Shown: piece by piece, positions 8,790 through 16,974 of the stretch | Layout: each line of letters opens with the position of its first letter | Position numbering within the stretch: the stretch's first letter is position 1 | From: JADKAC01 sp964492065 | Lineage (GTDB): Bacteria; Bacteroidota; Bacteroidia; Chitinophagales; BACL12 | Reading direction: 5' to 3' | Assembly: GCA_964492065.1 (NCBI GenBank) | Contig: CAZBHH010000004.1 | Location: 62,001 to 126,000 of the forward strand | DNA: 64,000 nucleotides | Made by a program: the position numbers and the translations under genes | The notes under the pieces: generated by a model | What the model saw: the letters and a program-made list of their open reading frames with translations, nothing else | What the model was told of the DNA's origin: nothing | The model's database searches: none

Positions 8790-9524
8790 TTAATGCAGGG
8801 CAATAAATCCTTCGCCGTCAAAGATCGGAATCACATCGAAGCGATGGTGCCCCATACAGAATTTGATATCTTTTTCGATGCCGAGTTTTATCAATCGCTT
8901 AAAGTGTTGTGCCTGTTTTACGGTGCGCAACATATTCATACGCACGTAGCGGTATTGAACTTTCACCGACAATGTGGCGTCGTCAATTACCCTGAAATCA
9001 TCGGCGAGCATGCGCACGACGGCGCCGGCGAACAGCGCATCTTCCATATTGTAATGATCCCGCCAGCCGGCACAGAATAAAATAGTGTCCCGGTTTTCGC
9101 CTTTGATCCAATTTAATACGCTTTCCAGGTTGAGGAATGAACCCGCCACGATATTGTGCGCACCCTTGGCCATGAGCACACAGCGGGTGCCGTTGGTGGT
9201 GGTGTGAATAATGTCTTTTCCCTTTACCTCTTCGCCCATGAATTCAAAGGGAGAGTTGCCGTAATTAAAATGCGGAATTTTATAGCCGTTGCGTTCCCCG
9301 GCCACCAGGTATCCTTTGGCCAGGAATTGTTCGGCTTCCTCCACCGTCTCCACCGGTATCATTTTGTGGACGCCGTGAAACAGGGCTGCCGCAATGGTAC
9401 TTGTAGCCCGGATTATATCAATGACAACGACATTTTTACCGATAAAATCGTGCTGGTACCACAGAGCGGGAGTCAGGCATACCTCTATAACCGGCCGGGT
9501 ATCTGATGTGGGTGTGTCGGTCAT
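8790..9524 (-). CDS. comB: 2-phosphosulfolactate phosphatase family protein
   Basis: ComB is a Mg-dependent acid phosphatase that in methanogens releases sulfolactate from 2-phosphosulfolactate, on the way to coenzyme M. The 244 residues carry family signatures: VVVIDIIRATST near 32-43, AGERNGYKIPHFNYGNSPFE near 74-93, TTTNGTRC near 108-115 and a CAGW...MEDALFAG block near 150-166. Many bacteria hold ComB homologues without the rest of the CoM route, so the true substrate here is unclear. It starts 9 nt after the gcvT stop and is probably co-transcribed with it. Confidence 0.88.
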   Translation of the reverse strand: MTDTPTSDTRPVIEVCLTPALWYQHDFIGKNVVVIDIIRATSTIAAALFHGVHKMIPVETVEEAEQFLAKGYLVAGERNGYKIPHFNYGNSPFEFMGEEVKGKDIIHTTTNGTRCVLMAKGAHNIVAGSFLNLESVLNWIKGENRDTILFCAGWRDHYNMEDALFAGAVVRMLADDFRVIDDATLSVKVQYRYVRMNMLRTVKQAQHFKRLIKLGIEKDIKFCMGHHRFDVIPIFDGEGFIALH

Positions 9525-9533
9525 TCTTGTTTC

Positions 9534-10619
9534 TTAGAGAAAGGGTATTTTCACCACGACGGCCTTTACGGGCTTTTGGCGAATCTCGATAAACAATTCG
9601 GTTCCTGCCGCTGCCATATCAGCGGGTACATAGGCGAGGCCGATAGGCTTTGAGAGTGTGGGCGACATAGTGCCGCTGGTGACAATGCCGATTGAATTTC
9701 CGCCGGCATCCACTACCGGGTATCCGTGGCGTGGAATGCCTTTTTCCTGCAATTCGAAACCGACTAATTTGCGCCGCAATCCGGCGGCTTTCTGGTCGAT
9801 GAAATACTGTTTATTAATAAAATCATTGTTGGCAGCTTTCAGTTTGGTAATCCATCCCAGCCCCGCTTCCAAAGGGGAAGTGGTATCATCAATATCGTTG
9901 CCGTAAAGGCAGAAGCCCTTCTCCAGGCGCAGCGTATCGCGGGCAGCAAGCCCGATGGGCTTCATGCCGAATTTTTCGCCAGCCTTAAAAACGGCTTCCC
10001 AGATATGGGCCGAATGCTCTTTGGGAAAATAAATTTCAAATCCGCCGGCGCCGGTATATCCCGTAGCTGAGATGAGTACGTCATCTATATCTGCAAACCG
10101 ATGTCTGGTATAGGTATAGTAACTTATGCCCGATAAATCGAGCTCGGTGAGCATTTGCATTGCATCCAGCGCTTTCGGCCCCTGGATGGCAAACAGGGAA
10201 GTGGCGTCGCTGATATTGACCATTTCCACTCCGGCAGTGTTGTGTTTCTGTATCCAATTCCAGTCTTTATCTATATTGCCGGCATTTACTACCAGCATGT
10301 AATTGCCGTCTTCCAGATGATAAATCAGTAAATCATCCACTATGCCACCGGTATCGTTGGGCATACAACTATATTGCGCCTGGCCGGGACCGATTGCATA
10401 CACATCGTTAGTGGTAAGCCTTTGAACGAGATCAGCAGCGCCTTTACCCTTCACAATGAATTCACCCATATGGCTCACGTCAAATACACCCACGCCATTG
10501 CGCACCGTATGGTGTTCTTCCACCTGGCTGGTATAAACGATTGGCATGTTATAACCGGCGAATTCGCCCATCTTAGCGCCTAATTTTTCATGTGTAGATG
10601 TTAGTGCTGTCTGCTTCAT
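9534..10619 (-). CDS. gcvT: Glycine cleavage system T protein (aminomethyltransferase)
   Basis: GcvT moves the aminomethyl carbon of glycine to tetrahydrofolate. The 361 residues match the family length. Signatures are DVSHMGEF near 49-56, the folate-site [13 protein letters not shown] near 90-102 with the catalytic Asp, [15 protein letters not shown] and [15 protein letters not shown] longer frame opens at 10652, but a -7 box on the minus strand (10640-10647) lies inside that extension, so ATG 10619 is the better start. Other glycine cleavage genes are not in the window; comB follows immediately. Confidence 0.95.
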   Translation of the reverse strand: MKQTALTSTHEKLGAKMGEFAGYNMPIVYTSQVEEHHTVRNGVGVFDVSHMGEFIVKGKGAADLVQRLTTNDVYAIGPGQAQYSCMPNDTGGIVDDLLIYHLEDGNYMLVVNAGNIDKDWNWIQKHNTAGVEMVNISDATSLFAIQGPKALDAMQMLTELDLSGISYYTYTRHRFADIDDVLISATGYTGAGGFEIYFPKEHSAHIWEAVFKAGEKFGMKPIGLAARDTLRLEKGFCLYGNDIDDTTSPLEAGLGWITKLKAANNDFINKQYFIDQKAAGLRRKLVGFELQEKGIPRHGYPVVDAGGNSIGIVTSGTMSPTLSKPIGLAYVPADMAAAGTELFIEIRQKPVKAVVVKIPFL

Positions 10620-10639
10620 AACCTGTTTTTTAAGTCCGG

Positions 10640-10647
10640 CAAAGCTA
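10640..10647 (-). promoter_or_regulatory. -7 promoter box of gcvT
   Basis: The minus strand reads TAGCTTTG, matching TAnnTTTG, 20 nt before ATG 10619. It stands back to back with the plus-strand box at 10667-10674. Confidence 0.5.
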
Positions 10648-10666
10648 AGCATTTTTAGATGCGCAC

Positions 10667-10674
10667 TATATTTG
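10667..10674 (+). promoter_or_regulatory. -7 promoter box of the metallophosphoesterase gene
   Basis: TATATTTG matches TAnnTTTG and ends 4 nt before the ATG at 10679, another leaderless-type spacing. Confidence 0.5.
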
Positions 10675-10678
10675 AGAC

Positions 10679-11431
10679 ATGCAAATAGCCTTTATCACCG
10701 ATCTGCATATTGCCCCGGAAGGGGTGAATACCCTCGACATTGATGTGCGCAGGCACTTTGAACTGGTGCTGGCAGACATTGCTGACCACCGGCCGGATTT
10801 GTTGGTCGTAGGGGGCGACTTGTGTTTTCAAGAGCCCGATGCGGTGGTGTACCGGTTTATCAAGCAGCGCTTGGATGCGGCAGAAATCCCTTATCTCATA
10901 CTGGCGGGCAATCACGATAGCGCCGCCGCAATAGCCGAAGTGTTCGGCTATACGACCTGGAACGGGCAACTGGTGCGTCAAACACGCATGGGAGAGACTG
11001 CGATGTTCTTCCTGGATTCTTCGTCGGCGGAATTGCCGCAGAACCAGTTGGAATGGCTGCAAAAGGAACTTGAGGATTGCGAGCCGCCGGTTTTTGTCTT
11101 TATCCATCACCCGCCGCTGCAAGCTCATATACCGTTTATGGATACGGAATGGCCACTGGTAAACGGCGCTGCACTGGAACGGGTTCTGCACGACTTCGGC
11201 AAACAGGTGTTTGTGTTTTGCGGCCACTACCACATTGAAAAAATGACCATAAGCAAAAATATTACCCAGTGTATCACACCGTCCTGCTTCGTCCAGTTGG
11301 ATCAGTACGCCAAAGTGTTTAAAGCGGACCACCAGGTGCCCGCCTGGAGAATTATTGAGTGGAACGACGGAGTACTCCACACAGCGGTACATTATCACTT
11401 AAAACCGCACCCCGCCACGATGGGTTGGTAG
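10679..11431 (+). CDS. Calcineurin-like metallophosphoesterase (CpdA/class III PDE type)
   Basis: This 250-residue cytoplasmic enzyme has every dinuclear-metal motif of the family: TDLH (Asp8, His10), GGDL (Asp47), GNHD (Asn78, His79), HHPP (His143) and GHYH (His183, His185). This spacing fits the CpdA/class III cyclic nucleotide phosphodiesterase group, so a cAMP or other phosphodiester substrate is possible but not proven. It is transcribed divergently from gcvT with only 59 bases between. Confidence 0.88.
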   Translation: MQIAFITDLHIAPEGVNTLDIDVRRHFELVLADIADHRPDLLVVGGDLCFQEPDAVVYRFIKQRLDAAEIPYLILAGNHDSAAAIAEVFGYTTWNGQLVRQTRMGETAMFFLDSSSAELPQNQLEWLQKELEDCEPPVFVFIHHPPLQAHIPFMDTEWPLVNGAALERVLHDFGKQVFVFCGHYHIEKMTISKNITQCITPSCFVQLDQYAKVFKADHQVPAWRIIEWNDGVLHTAVHYHLKPHPATMGW

Positions 11432-11951
11432 CCGGTTAGTGGAGGATATAGGGACAAATTTTTTAGTGCATGGCGCCTGCCATTCCGGCATTAATAAACA
11501 CAGCGGACGGAATACCCTAATTGAAAACTTTAAGATTGTAAATGTTCAAATCTGTTTAGTGGTACTTGTATTTAAATAATTCCTTAGTTTGAGGTGTTGC
11601 TGTGGTAATGTCCCGATAATATGATTGCGCTATTTGCTGCCGGTCTGTATTTACTACTGTCTAAAAAGTTTCATGGGGACATGGGAGAGCAGAGGTAAAT
11701 TTTACACGGGCAGTTATTAAAGGCGGTTCCCCGATTGCAGGGACAGCAGTCGAGCTGTCAGCCGCCCGGCGAACCGGCAGGTTGAATTGGACTACAACAA
11801 TATCCTGCCATCGGGGAAACCTTTGACCTTTACATCAAATACAACAGTGAGCCTTACTAATCAAACCGTGTGTTGAAGGCGGCTATCAAGGTAATCCGCA
11901 TTTCACTGTTTAGGATTCAATTTATGGCCTGCGCATTTTGAACAGCCACAC
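11432..11951. other. 520-base region without a convincing gene
   Basis: No frame here has a plausible start, length and domain. Around 11757-11874 one plus-strand frame reads a short surface-protein-like stretch (NNILPSGKPLTFTSNTTVSL), but it lacks a start and is only about 38 codons long. It may be the remnant of a decayed secreted-protein gene. No terminator or clear promoter is visible. Confidence 0.45.
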
Positions 11952-12629
11952 TCACGCCGATGAATCCTCTTCCTTGTTGATTATTTTCTGCGCTTCCGAT
12001 ACCAGGTTGTCATCGAAAATTTTGTTTTTCTGCATTATAAGACTATGTAATTTTTTGGTTTGATATAATACATTGGAGACTTCCTCTAAATTATGCTTAG
12101 AATATTCCATACACATTCTGGGGCTAATGCTTAAAGATTCTGCCGCTTCGTGAATATTGTGCTCGGCACCAAAATAGGTAAATACCCATCCGCTCTCTTT
12201 GCATTTCTCCACCAGTGCTTTTATTTCACTGCCCGAAAATTCACGTGAGGCATTTTCCATTCCATCAGTAAATATGGAAACCAGGACACTGAAATTGGTA
12301 TTGCCGGCAGTTTTCAATTCTAACCTTGTAATTGCCGAACCCATGGCGTCCCAAAGCGGGGTAGAACTATCCGGAAAATACCGGGTGAGTTTTAAAGGCC
12401 GTTCCGAACTCATAGGAACATTAAAATGCACGGTATTAATTCCGTTCCCGTTAAATGTGATAAAACTCAACCGATGGTCCTGGTCGGGAAATTCGGCGAT
12501 GAGTTGCGCATTTTTCCGCATTAATTTGTTAAACATGTCAATTGTTTGTTTGCAAATTGAACCCATGGAACCGCTTTCATCCAGGATAATGAGGTGATGA
12601 ACGGTCGATTTTTTTGTTTCATTTTTCAT
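11952..12629 (-). CDS. Cytoplasmic von Willebrand factor A domain protein
   Basis: The 225 residues are almost entirely one vWA domain with a complete metal-ion-dependent adhesion site: DESGS (Asp17, Ser19, Ser21), a Thr near 90 in the SSTPLWDA stretch, and Asp122 in FTDGMEN. There is no signal peptide or membrane helix, so it acts in the cytoplasm, unlike the membrane vWA proteins of the Bat locus. A charged tail ends in KIINKEEDSSA. It is divergent from an XRE regulator gene over 134 bp that hold repeated ATTTTGCAA boxes. The partner and role are unknown. Confidence 0.8.
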   Translation of the reverse strand: MKNETKKSTVHHLIILDESGSMGSICKQTIDMFNKLMRKNAQLIAEFPDQDHRLSFITFNGNGINTVHFNVPMSSERPLKLTRYFPDSSTPLWDAMGSAITRLELKTAGNTNFSVLVSIFTDGMENASREFSGSEIKALVEKCKESGWVFTYFGAEHNIHEAAESLSISPRMCMEYSKHNLEEVSNVLYQTKKLHSLIMQKNKIFDDNLVSEAQKIINKEEDSSA

Positions 12630-12694
12630 AATTGTAGTCTTTAATGGTTAAAAATTGCCTTCTCAATCCTTGATTTGAAAGGCGTTGCTAAAAA

Positions 12695-12735
12695 ATTTTG
12701 CAAATATGTTAAATAATTTTGCAATTTTGCAAATA
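12695..12735. promoter_or_regulatory. Three ATTTTGCAA boxes between the vWA and XRE genes
   Basis: ATTTTGCAA occurs at 12695, 12716 and 12724; the first and third extend to ATTTTGCAAATA. The core TTTGCAAA in those two is a palindrome, as expected for a dimeric HTH repressor. The second copy overlaps the -7 box TAATTTTG (12714-12721). This fits an operator through which the adjacent XRE protein represses itself and perhaps the vWA gene. Confidence 0.5.
12714..12721 (+). promoter_or_regulatory. -7 promoter box of the XRE gene
   Basis: TAATTTTG matches TAnnTTTG, 42 nt before the ATG at 12764, inside the repeated ATTTTGCAA boxes. Confidence 0.45.
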
Positions 12736-12763
12736 AATTTGGCATTCAGGTAAAAAAATATGT

Positions 12764-13609
12764 ATGAGTTATGGAAGAAAGTTTAAGGAGGTGCGCCGGG
12801 CCCATTTATTAAGCCAGGAAGAATTTGCCAAAAAACTGGGTATCAGCAGGTCGGTCCTCAGCCAAATCGAGATTGATAAGATCAATCCGACAATTGAAAC
12901 CATTAAGAAAATGGCCGCCGTGTACGATATCAGTTTAAACTATCTGATGCGGGATGAGAAAGACGTCGGAGATAGTATGGCTGCCGGGAACGACGTGAAT
13001 TTGAATAAAAACCGCTTGCGTGAAAAGATAGTTAATACATGGTTGACACCCTTTCCGGAGGATAAGGATGAAGTTTTTTTGTTAAAAGAGTCGAAATCAA
13101 AATATAATCTGTCAGCACGCCCTGTTAGTCACAAAGTTATAGATACATTTCGGGACATATTTAATGATATTCCCTTTATGCCGTATGCCGAAATGCGGGG
13201 CTATGTTTACCAGGGTTATGAAAGTTATATAAGAGGTAAGATTAAAAAAATCAGGTTGCCCATACATCAAACCGGCGCTTTGATGGCGTTTGCGCTGCAG
13301 GAGGAGTTGTCAGACCAACCTATGACAGTTGTATGCCGGAGGATACACCGGTTGTCTGAAGTAGAAGCGTCGAAGCATATCGTGTTGGTATTGCGCAATA
13401 CCCTGGTTTACGGCCAGGTAGATACAGTTACGGCAAGCAGTCTGAAAATAAACGGTATGGAATGTCCTGTCGCCGATATCCGGGAAATATGGTTGAGTAT
13501 ATTGCAAATCCGCTCGGGGAATGACCGGGAACAAATACTTGGCAAATTGAACTCCATAGAATCCATGCTCAGAGCGATGGCTGATAAGAAGGAAAAGGGC
13601 GAATCGTAG
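12764..13609 (+). CDS. XRE-family transcriptional regulator with degenerate S24-like C-terminus
   Basis: Residues 5-62 are an HTH_3/Cro-CI domain: FKEVRRAHLLSQEEFAKKLG, then the recognition helix SRSVLSQIEIDKINPTIETI. The rest of the 281 residues (about 125-250) is beta-rich and laid out like the LexA/S24 repressor fold seen in many Bacteroidota XRE proteins. I cannot find the GDSM-type serine or a clear catalytic lysine, so self-cleavage is unlikely. The last 30 residues are a charged helix. It is divergent from the vWA gene and followed after 18 nt by a small unknown gene. Autoregulation through the ATTTTGCAA boxes is inferred. Confidence 0.82.
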   Translation: MSYGRKFKEVRRAHLLSQEEFAKKLGISRSVLSQIEIDKINPTIETIKKMAAVYDISLNYLMRDEKDVGDSMAAGNDVNLNKNRLREKIVNTWLTPFPEDKDEVFLLKESKSKYNLSARPVSHKVIDTFRDIFNDIPFMPYAEMRGYVYQGYESYIRGKIKKIRLPIHQTGALMAFALQEELSDQPMTVVCRRIHRLSEVEASKHIVLVLRNTLVYGQVDTVTASSLKINGMECPVADIREIWLSILQIRSGNDREQILGKLNSIESMLRAMADKKEKGES

Positions 13610-13627
13610 AACAGAAAAAATAACTCT

Positions 13628-14035
13628 ATGACACTTATACAACCCGGAACGACAGAAATTGTCAAACCAGATATAGATGCGGCGCTACTCAGGAAATTTC
13701 AGCAGCAGGCGCAGGAACAACACGTCGTTATACTGCATTGCCGGTTTATACCATTTGGATTTTCAACGAAAATACGGATTTGGAGAAGTACGTATTTGAT
13801 AGCGCATGACAGCGACCATCGCAGTGCATTGCTGCATGCGGAGCGCATAGAAATATTTCCGGAGTGGACAAATGTACCTGAGGGAAAAGCCCATTATTTC
13901 ACACTGGTATTTGAAGGGTTGCCCGAGTCCTGTACAGCCTTCGATATGCTCGAGGAAATACCCGAGCCAAGAGGGTTTTATATACCCGGCATTCGCCGTA
14001 ACCACAGCGATGTGTACCAGGTGGATATAAGTTAA
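13628..14035 (+). CDS. Conserved-looking hypothetical protein, 135 residues
   Basis: No signal peptide or membrane segment is visible. The sequence alternates short beta strands with polar loops; the middle reads IRIWRSTYLIAHDSDHRSAL and the end PEPRGFYIPGIRRNHSDVYQ. That looks like a small beta-sandwich used as a stand-alone module, but I cannot assign a family. It begins 18 nt after the XRE gene and was probably co-transcribed with it. Coding is supported by composition similar to its neighbours and the tight spacing. Confidence 0.65.
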   Translation: MTLIQPGTTEIVKPDIDAALLRKFQQQAQEQHVVILHCRFIPFGFSTKIRIWRSTYLIAHDSDHRSALLHAERIEIFPEWTNVPEGKAHYFTLVFEGLPESCTAFDMLEEIPEPRGFYIPGIRRNHSDVYQVDIS

Positions 14036-14083
14036 AATATCCTGCCGGCACGGCGCCATAACAACGGTACCGGTACCACGCTG

Positions 14084-14091
14084 TAACTTTG
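14084..14091 (+). promoter_or_regulatory. -7 promoter box of the LpxD-like gene
   Basis: TAACTTTG matches TAnnTTTG and ends 5 nt before the ATG at 14097. Confidence 0.5.
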
Positions 14092-14096
14092 CGGCG

Positions 14097-15044
14097 ATGA
14101 AGCTAACACAAACTATCACACTTGCCGAAGCTGCCGGATGGCTGGGTGCAACCTATGCCGGCGACGGCCAATTGCCGATTACCGGGATAAATGAAATTCA
14201 CAAAGTGGTTGCCGGTGATTTGACGTTTGTCGATTTTCATAAATATTACGATAAGGCGCTGCACAGCGCTGCAACGTTTATAATTATCAATAAACAGGTG
14301 AGCTGCCCCGAAGGAAAAGGCCTGATTTTTTCGGACGATCCGTTCAGCGATTATGTGAAGCTGGTGAAGCGATTTGCACCTTTCCGGCCTTCATTAAAAA
14401 ATGTAAGCGACAATGCGGTAATTGGCGAACAAACCCTGTTGTATCCCGGTGTGTATATTGGCAGGGATGTGAAAATAGGCAATAACTGTATCCTCCATCC
14501 CAATGTGGTCATCTACGACCGGACAATTATCGGCGACGATGTAATTATTCATGCAAATACGGTAATCGGCGCCGATGCATTTTATTACAAGAAGCGCAAT
14601 ACACCGGCTCCCCATTACGATAAACTGGAGAGTTGCGGGCAGGTAATTATCGAAGACCACGTGGAAATCGGCGCCTCTTGTACCATCGACAAAGGCGTTA
14701 GCGGCGATACGATTATCGGCGAGGGCAGCAAGTTGGACAACCATATTCACGTGGGACACGGCGTGGTATTGGGCAAGCGATGCCTGATAGCGGCGCAGGT
14801 GGGCATCGGCGGCAAGACGATAATCGGCGATGACGTAATTATCTGGGGACAGGTGGGCATATCCAAAGACCTGACCATCGGCAACGGCGCCGTATTACTC
14901 GCACAAAGCGGCATAGATAAATCATTGGAAGGAGGAAAGACCTACTGGGGCGCCCCGGTGGACGAGGCACGTAAAAAATGGAAAGAACTCGCCGCTATCC
15001 GCATGCTGCCAGATATTATCAAAACATCAAACCGGGAGCATTAA
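14097..15044 (+). CDS. LpxD-like UDP-3-O-acylglucosamine N-acyltransferase
   Basis: The family adds the second hydroxyacyl chain to UDP-acylglucosamine in lipid A synthesis, in the cytoplasm. Residues 20-100 resemble the LpxD uridine-binding domain (ITGINEIHKVVAGDLTFVD). Residues 103-275 are a left-handed beta-helix of hexapeptide repeats. His221 in HIHVGHGVVLG aligns with the catalytic His of LpxD. At 315 residues it is shorter than typical LpxD (about 340), and the loop that is usually DGFGF is replaced by ADAFYYKKR. Bacteroidota often carry more than one LpxD-like protein; this could be the paralogue, not the essential enzyme. No other lipid A gene is nearby. Confidence 0.8.
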   Translation: MKLTQTITLAEAAGWLGATYAGDGQLPITGINEIHKVVAGDLTFVDFHKYYDKALHSAATFIIINKQVSCPEGKGLIFSDDPFSDYVKLVKRFAPFRPSLKNVSDNAVIGEQTLLYPGVYIGRDVKIGNNCILHPNVVIYDRTIIGDDVIIHANTVIGADAFYYKKRNTPAPHYDKLESCGQVIIEDHVEIGASCTIDKGVSGDTIIGEGSKLDNHIHVGHGVVLGKRCLIAAQVGIGGKTIIGDDVIIWGQVGISKDLTIGNGAVLLAQSGIDKSLEGGKTYWGAPVDEARKKWKELAAIRMLPDIIKTSNREH

Positions 15045-15348
15045 CACGGCGGTGGAGACAATTTAACTTGTATCCCCAGGGGTTGTTTATCGGATAGGAG
15101 GCGGAGTGCATGCGTTGATTTCTCCAAAATTTTCAATGTATTATGTAAACACGTAATACCCGGATGGTTGCTAATACGTGATTTCCCATGTACTTTTCTC
15201 AACACCCGATAAATCCGCCCCGCTCATCAACTTCAACCTGTGCTTGAATAATAGAAATAAAAAACTTCTGTACAGCGAACAATTCATGTGATTAGAATTT
15301 AGTTGAAATGATTAACTGGCCGGACAATTTCCTAATTTACTTTCTCGG
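15045..15348. other. Intergenic region between convergent genes
   Basis: This 304-base stretch separates the LpxD-like gene from the convergent unknown secreted protein. It holds one hairpin: GTATTATGT (15138-15146) pairs with ACGTAATAC (15151-15159) around a 4-nt loop, with one G-U pair and no T-run. A related CTAATACGTG follows at about 15170. From here to 16.97 kb the base composition becomes more AT-rich than the flanks. No gene is seen. Confidence 0.5.
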
Positions 15349-16401
15349 TTATTTTTGATAAGATTTAATTACTGTCAATAGGTAATCGGTGTATTTATCC
15401 AATGCTAATAAAGCCGATTTTTTATACTCTTCACGATCAACTTTTATTGCTATTATTTCAAACGAATCATTTTTATATGTTGTTTGATATTTATTTTTCA
15501 AACGCACTGCCCAATCAGGCAAATTATTGTCCTTTAAACTTACTATACCGGTATTTTTATATTCCTGGTAAATAGATTCATTAAAGAAATAGAGATTTGC
15601 GTTCATATATCCGCCCATCATTAATCCCGGCGAAACATCATATACTTTAGCTTCATCAGAATTCAATATTGTTTTTCCTCCTTCGTAAAAATTAATTAAG
15701 TTATTGTCATGGTCAGAAGAGCCTGCAATCTTAATAACTGAAATAATTGAATTGTTTGCAATTGATTGGCTTGTAAAACCCGACCCATTTTCTAAAACCT
15801 GCTCAAATTCCATGAAGTCAATGGTCAATCGCAAAACTGAAGGCGCCGCTTTTAACGGGTTCATCCATTTGCTCATTTTGGGTGATGGATTTTTGGGAAG
15901 TGAAATAATCGGTGCATTTTTTTGAGTATAAATTTTTGATTCACCTGTCCATACATCACTGAAATTTCGCTCAGTTATAGGTTGTGCACTAAATTCAGCA
16001 TACATTTTTGAATTGACTATGTCTTCATAACTTAAAACACGTATTCCAAGTCCGGATAATTTTTCGGTAAACAGCGCATAAAATTCATCCGTAATTTCTT
16101 GAAATACGGAAGTATCAACGTCCAGCATAACAAACGCAGAATTTGAGGTTAAACCTGATAATTGATATTTGTAATCTGAAATGCCGGTGCTGAATTTAAG
16201 GGCTATGTAAGGTAGAAAGACGCCAATTTTTTCACCCTTTTCCCTAATAGCTTTTTCCGGTGTAGATGGATCGTATTGTTGTGTATAAAAAATTGAAATA
16301 TATTTATTTGATTCTTCTATTGTCACTTGAGAGTGTGAAGCAAATGTGCTTGCCGTAATAATTGAAACAACCAGGAAAGGTTTAATGTAATTTCTCATCA
16401 T
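15349..16401 (-). CDS. Putative secreted protein, unknown function
   Basis: The 350 residues begin with a signal peptide (MMRNYIKPFLVVSIITASTFASHS, likely cleaved before QVTIEE). No lipobox is present, so the mature protein is periplasmic or exported; there is no T9SS tail. The body is mixed alpha/beta with no motif that I recognise. Landmarks are VMLDVDTSVFQEITDEFYALF near 90-110 and a Lys/Asp-rich helical end (REEYKKSALLALDKYTDYLL). The gene is AT-rich relative to the window and flanked by more than 300 bases of non-coding DNA on both sides once the tiny neighbouring frame is set aside, which hints at acquisition. Confidence 0.7.
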   Translation of the reverse strand: MMRNYIKPFLVVSIITASTFASHSQVTIEESNKYISIFYTQQYDPSTPEKAIREKGEKIGVFLPYIALKFSTGISDYKYQLSGLTSNSAFVMLDVDTSVFQEITDEFYALFTEKLSGLGIRVLSYEDIVNSKMYAEFSAQPITERNFSDVWTGESKIYTQKNAPIISLPKNPSPKMSKWMNPLKAAPSVLRLTIDFMEFEQVLENGSGFTSQSIANNSIISVIKIAGSSDHDNNLINFYEGGKTILNSDEAKVYDVSPGLMMGGYMNANLYFFNESIYQEYKNTGIVSLKDNNLPDWAVRLKNKYQTTYKNDSFEIIAIKVDREEYKKSALLALDKYTDYLLTVIKSYQK

Positions 16402-16412
16402 AATTGTAATTA

Positions 16413-16580
16413 TTAATTGGTTGCTAAACTGAATATGTTTGCTTTAACATAAAATAGTACAGATGTACCTATTAATAAGGTGAGAATCATTTCTCGCATT
16501 GAGAAATTCAATTTCAGCATATAAGGCAATTGACACAGTATTAGAATAAGAAGAATTATTGGCGGACAATTTAACAGCAT
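16413..16580 (-). CDS. Possible small membrane protein, 55 residues
   Basis: From an ATG at 16580 (a longer TTG start at 16604 is also possible), this frame encodes two hydrophobic segments: LLNCPPIILLILILCQLPYML and MILTLLIGTSVLFYVKANIF. It ends 11 nt before the ATG of the secreted protein downstream, so the two could form an operon. There is no recognisable family and the region is AT-rich, where chance hydrophobic frames are common. Confidence 0.3.
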   Translation of the reverse strand: MLLNCPPIILLILILCQLPYMLKLNFSMREMILTLLIGTSVLFYVKANIFSLATN

Positions 16581-16604
16581 GAGAACAAGCCAACACACGG
16601 ACAA

Positions 16605-16974
16605 TATTGCATAAAGTCAAGGCTCTTAAGCATATTTAAAAAGTTAAAACAGGATTACTTCGCTTTTTTAAAAAGTAAGCCACTCGATCAGGTATATCGG
16701 TGATATAAAGGAGATTGGATAGCGGCTTTTAAGATTTTGAAAGATATTGTAGAAACAGTATTTCCATTTCCTTCACGGATGTCCGGTAGGCAAACGTTGG
16801 GTTGATAATTGCGATCAATGTGTACTTAACATTTGATTTCTAAAGCATTTACACCAACCTTTCCATCCCAGGTAATTTCTTTACATTTGGGTAATAACTT
16901 TAAAAGGGGGGCCTGTTGTTTTTACAGAAGACTCCGGCCATAATTTCCCATTTAATACAGCAGCAAATGAAACA
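16605..16974. other. 370-base intergenic region
   Basis: AT-rich sequence between divergent genes. A TACATTTG at 16882-16889 matches the -7 consensus and could serve the serine hydrolase gene with an 85-nt leader. A short inverted repeat (TTACTT...AAGTAA) lies near 16656-16679. I see no gene. Confidence 0.45.

Noticed and set aside
10655..11398. 247-residue open frame on the minus strand
   Set aside because: It is antisense to the metallophosphoesterase gene, whose catalytic motifs are complete.
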